Of a DNA stretch of 38,022 nt, positions 37,242-38,022 are shown piece by piece. Position numbers and translations under genes: made by a program. The stretch lies in IMG/VR virus record IMGVR_UViG_3300049057_000114, positions 1 through 38,022 of that record; one strand, given 5' to 3'. How positions within the stretch are numbered: position 1 is the stretch's first letter; every line of letters starts with the position of its first letter. The stretch is from a virus. The notes beneath the pieces are model-generated. The model did not search any database and was not told where the DNA came from. It was given only the letters and a program-made list of their open reading frames with translations.

Positions 37242-38022
37242 ATACATACCCTTTCTTTTTCCAGGTTAAATCTTGCATTCCAAAGCGTCTAAATCCCAAT
37301 GCCTGATCTACAGTTTTACAGTCCGGGTGAACTGGTTCAATATGCACGTCACCCAAAGATGGATTGTTCATTTTAAGATAGACCCGCTCTGATCCAGTCC
37401 AGTCAACCGATAACAGCTCATAGCGCCCGCCTACTTTCTTGTCGGCAGAATCAATCACCTTCCCGCCAACTGATTTGATCAAATTCGCGGCGCCGTATTT
37501 CTTGATAGCTTCGCGTTTGGCGTCGGCAGATTCAATTTCTAGAATACGCTTTGGGTCCATCTTGTCGGCCGGCGTCTCAACTACCCACATCGGCACGCGA
37601 ATGCCATTAAGCGCGTAAAGGCCAGACCCATCACGCCAGCGGCAGAACGGGCCAGTCTCGCAGTGTGGACGGTTTTGAGCGTCGACGAGGAGGATTTCCG
37701 GCCGATCCGAGACAATGCAGAATTCAGAGTGCATGATGCGCGGCCCGCCGTGGATCGTTGCCTTTTCATAGTGATCGAATTTGGAATAATCCAAATTCAG
37801 CTGTGCGACGTGGCGAAAGAAGCTTAAGAACGCGACCCAGCCGGACCATTGGTTTCCACCTTGCCACATGTTGTATGCGTGGGCTGCACACTGAAGGCCG
37901 AATTCGCCCAAGTGCAGAGCGGTTGAGAGTTTACGCATGGTCGAAAAATTAAAGTTGAACCACCTTGATTGATCGACTTGCGCATCCCTGGTCGCAGCCC
38001 AGGTCGCAGCCCACGCATACAA
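37216..38022 (-). CDS. DUF6745-family protein, C-terminal part (gene begins at 349)
   Basis: 268 codons from the window's right end. It enters in the middle of the AAT(W/R)(A/D) repeat, then shows FGLQCAAHAYNMWQGGNQWS, FLSFFRHVAQLNLDYSKFDH, ADKMDPKRILEIESADAKRE and SERVYLKMNNPSLGDVHIEP, VHPDCKTVDQALGFRRFGMQ, matching the C-terminal region of DUF6745 as I remember it. With the N-terminal part at 1-349 it would make about 385 residues plus missing repeats. The true start is ATG 349. Function unknown; no catalytic signature is recognised. Confidence 0.8.
   Translation of the reverse strand: MYAWAATWAATRDAQVDQSRWFNFNFSTMRKLSTALHLGEFGLQCAAHAYNMWQGGNQWSGWVAFLSFFRHVAQLNLDYSKFDHYEKATIHGGPRIMHSEFCIVSDRPEILLVDAQNRPHCETGPFCRWRDGSGLYALNGIRVPMWVVETPADKMDPKRILEIESADAKREAIKKYGAANLIKSVGGKVIDSADKKVGGRYELLSVDWTGSERVYLKMNNPSLGDVHIEPVHPDCKTVDQALGFRRFGMQDLTWKKKGYVYEQPQWIS
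37983..38015. repeat. 12-bp tandem repeats, right-end copies
   Basis: CATCCCTGGTCG, CAGCCCAGGTCG, and CAGCCCACGCAT in tandem, the same unit as in 1-79. They code for AT(R/W)(D/A). The window breaks in this array. Confidence 0.85.

Overview
The window looks like one complete, unit-length genome of a temperate, P22-like short-tailed phage (podovirus morphology inferred from gene content) of a Gram-negative host. Evidence for a full circle: the two window ends fall inside the same gene and the same 12-bp tandem repeat. The N-terminal half of a DUF6745-family protein runs leftward off position 1, and its C-terminal half runs leftward from position 38022. The host is not identifiable with confidence. 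Lipobox-bearing lipoproteins and a peptidoglycan amidase point to a Gram-negative. The signal-peptide fibre protein resembles fibres I associate with Bdellovibrionota, but only weakly. The integration site is the 3' end of a tRNA-Pro(CGG) gene.

Layout. (1) Lysogeny switch, about 8.3-10 kb: a Cro-like gene (left) and an XRE repressor (right) diverge from an operator-rich 90-bp gap. A second small XRE regulator and a lipoprotein gene follow on the + strand. (2) Early leftward operon, 8545 down to 1 and continuing across the junction from 38022 to 35176. It holds a RecB/Cas4-like exonuclease with a probable single-strand annealing protein, small phage proteins, an excisionase-like gene, integrase, attP, a replication initiator with a probable internal origin, a second replication protein, a C5-cytosine methyltransferase with a second gene in another frame, a D12 N6-adenine methyltransferase, a RusA-type resolvase, the DUF6745 gene and its small partner, and several hypothetical genes. 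Most genes overlap by 4 bp. (3) Late leftward operon, 34646 down to 10067: ParB-like and LuxR-HTH proteins, small and large terminase, an HExxH protein, portal, scaffold, P22-type coat, a head/tail accessory protein, gp4- and gp10-like tail proteins, three ejection-type proteins, fibre proteins, a cluster of small membrane/lipoprotein genes, and an amidase. Clear intrinsic terminators lie at 25042-25074 and 10852-10876. (4) A short + strand regulator gene at 34740 sits between the early operon's end and the late operon's start.

How it fits together: repressor versus Cro decides lysogeny; Int/Xis with attP integrates at tRNA-Pro; the initiator and its partner replicate the circle; exonuclease, annealing protein and RusA recombine and resolve DNA; two methyltransferases probably protect it from host restriction; a headful-type terminase fills a P22-like head. 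The most notable points are the uncharacterised DUF6745/partner pair carried by a phage, the methyltransferase gene that appears to encode a second conserved phage protein in the +1 frame, a self-cleaving chaperone-type domain on an ejection protein, and a fibre protein with a secretion signal.
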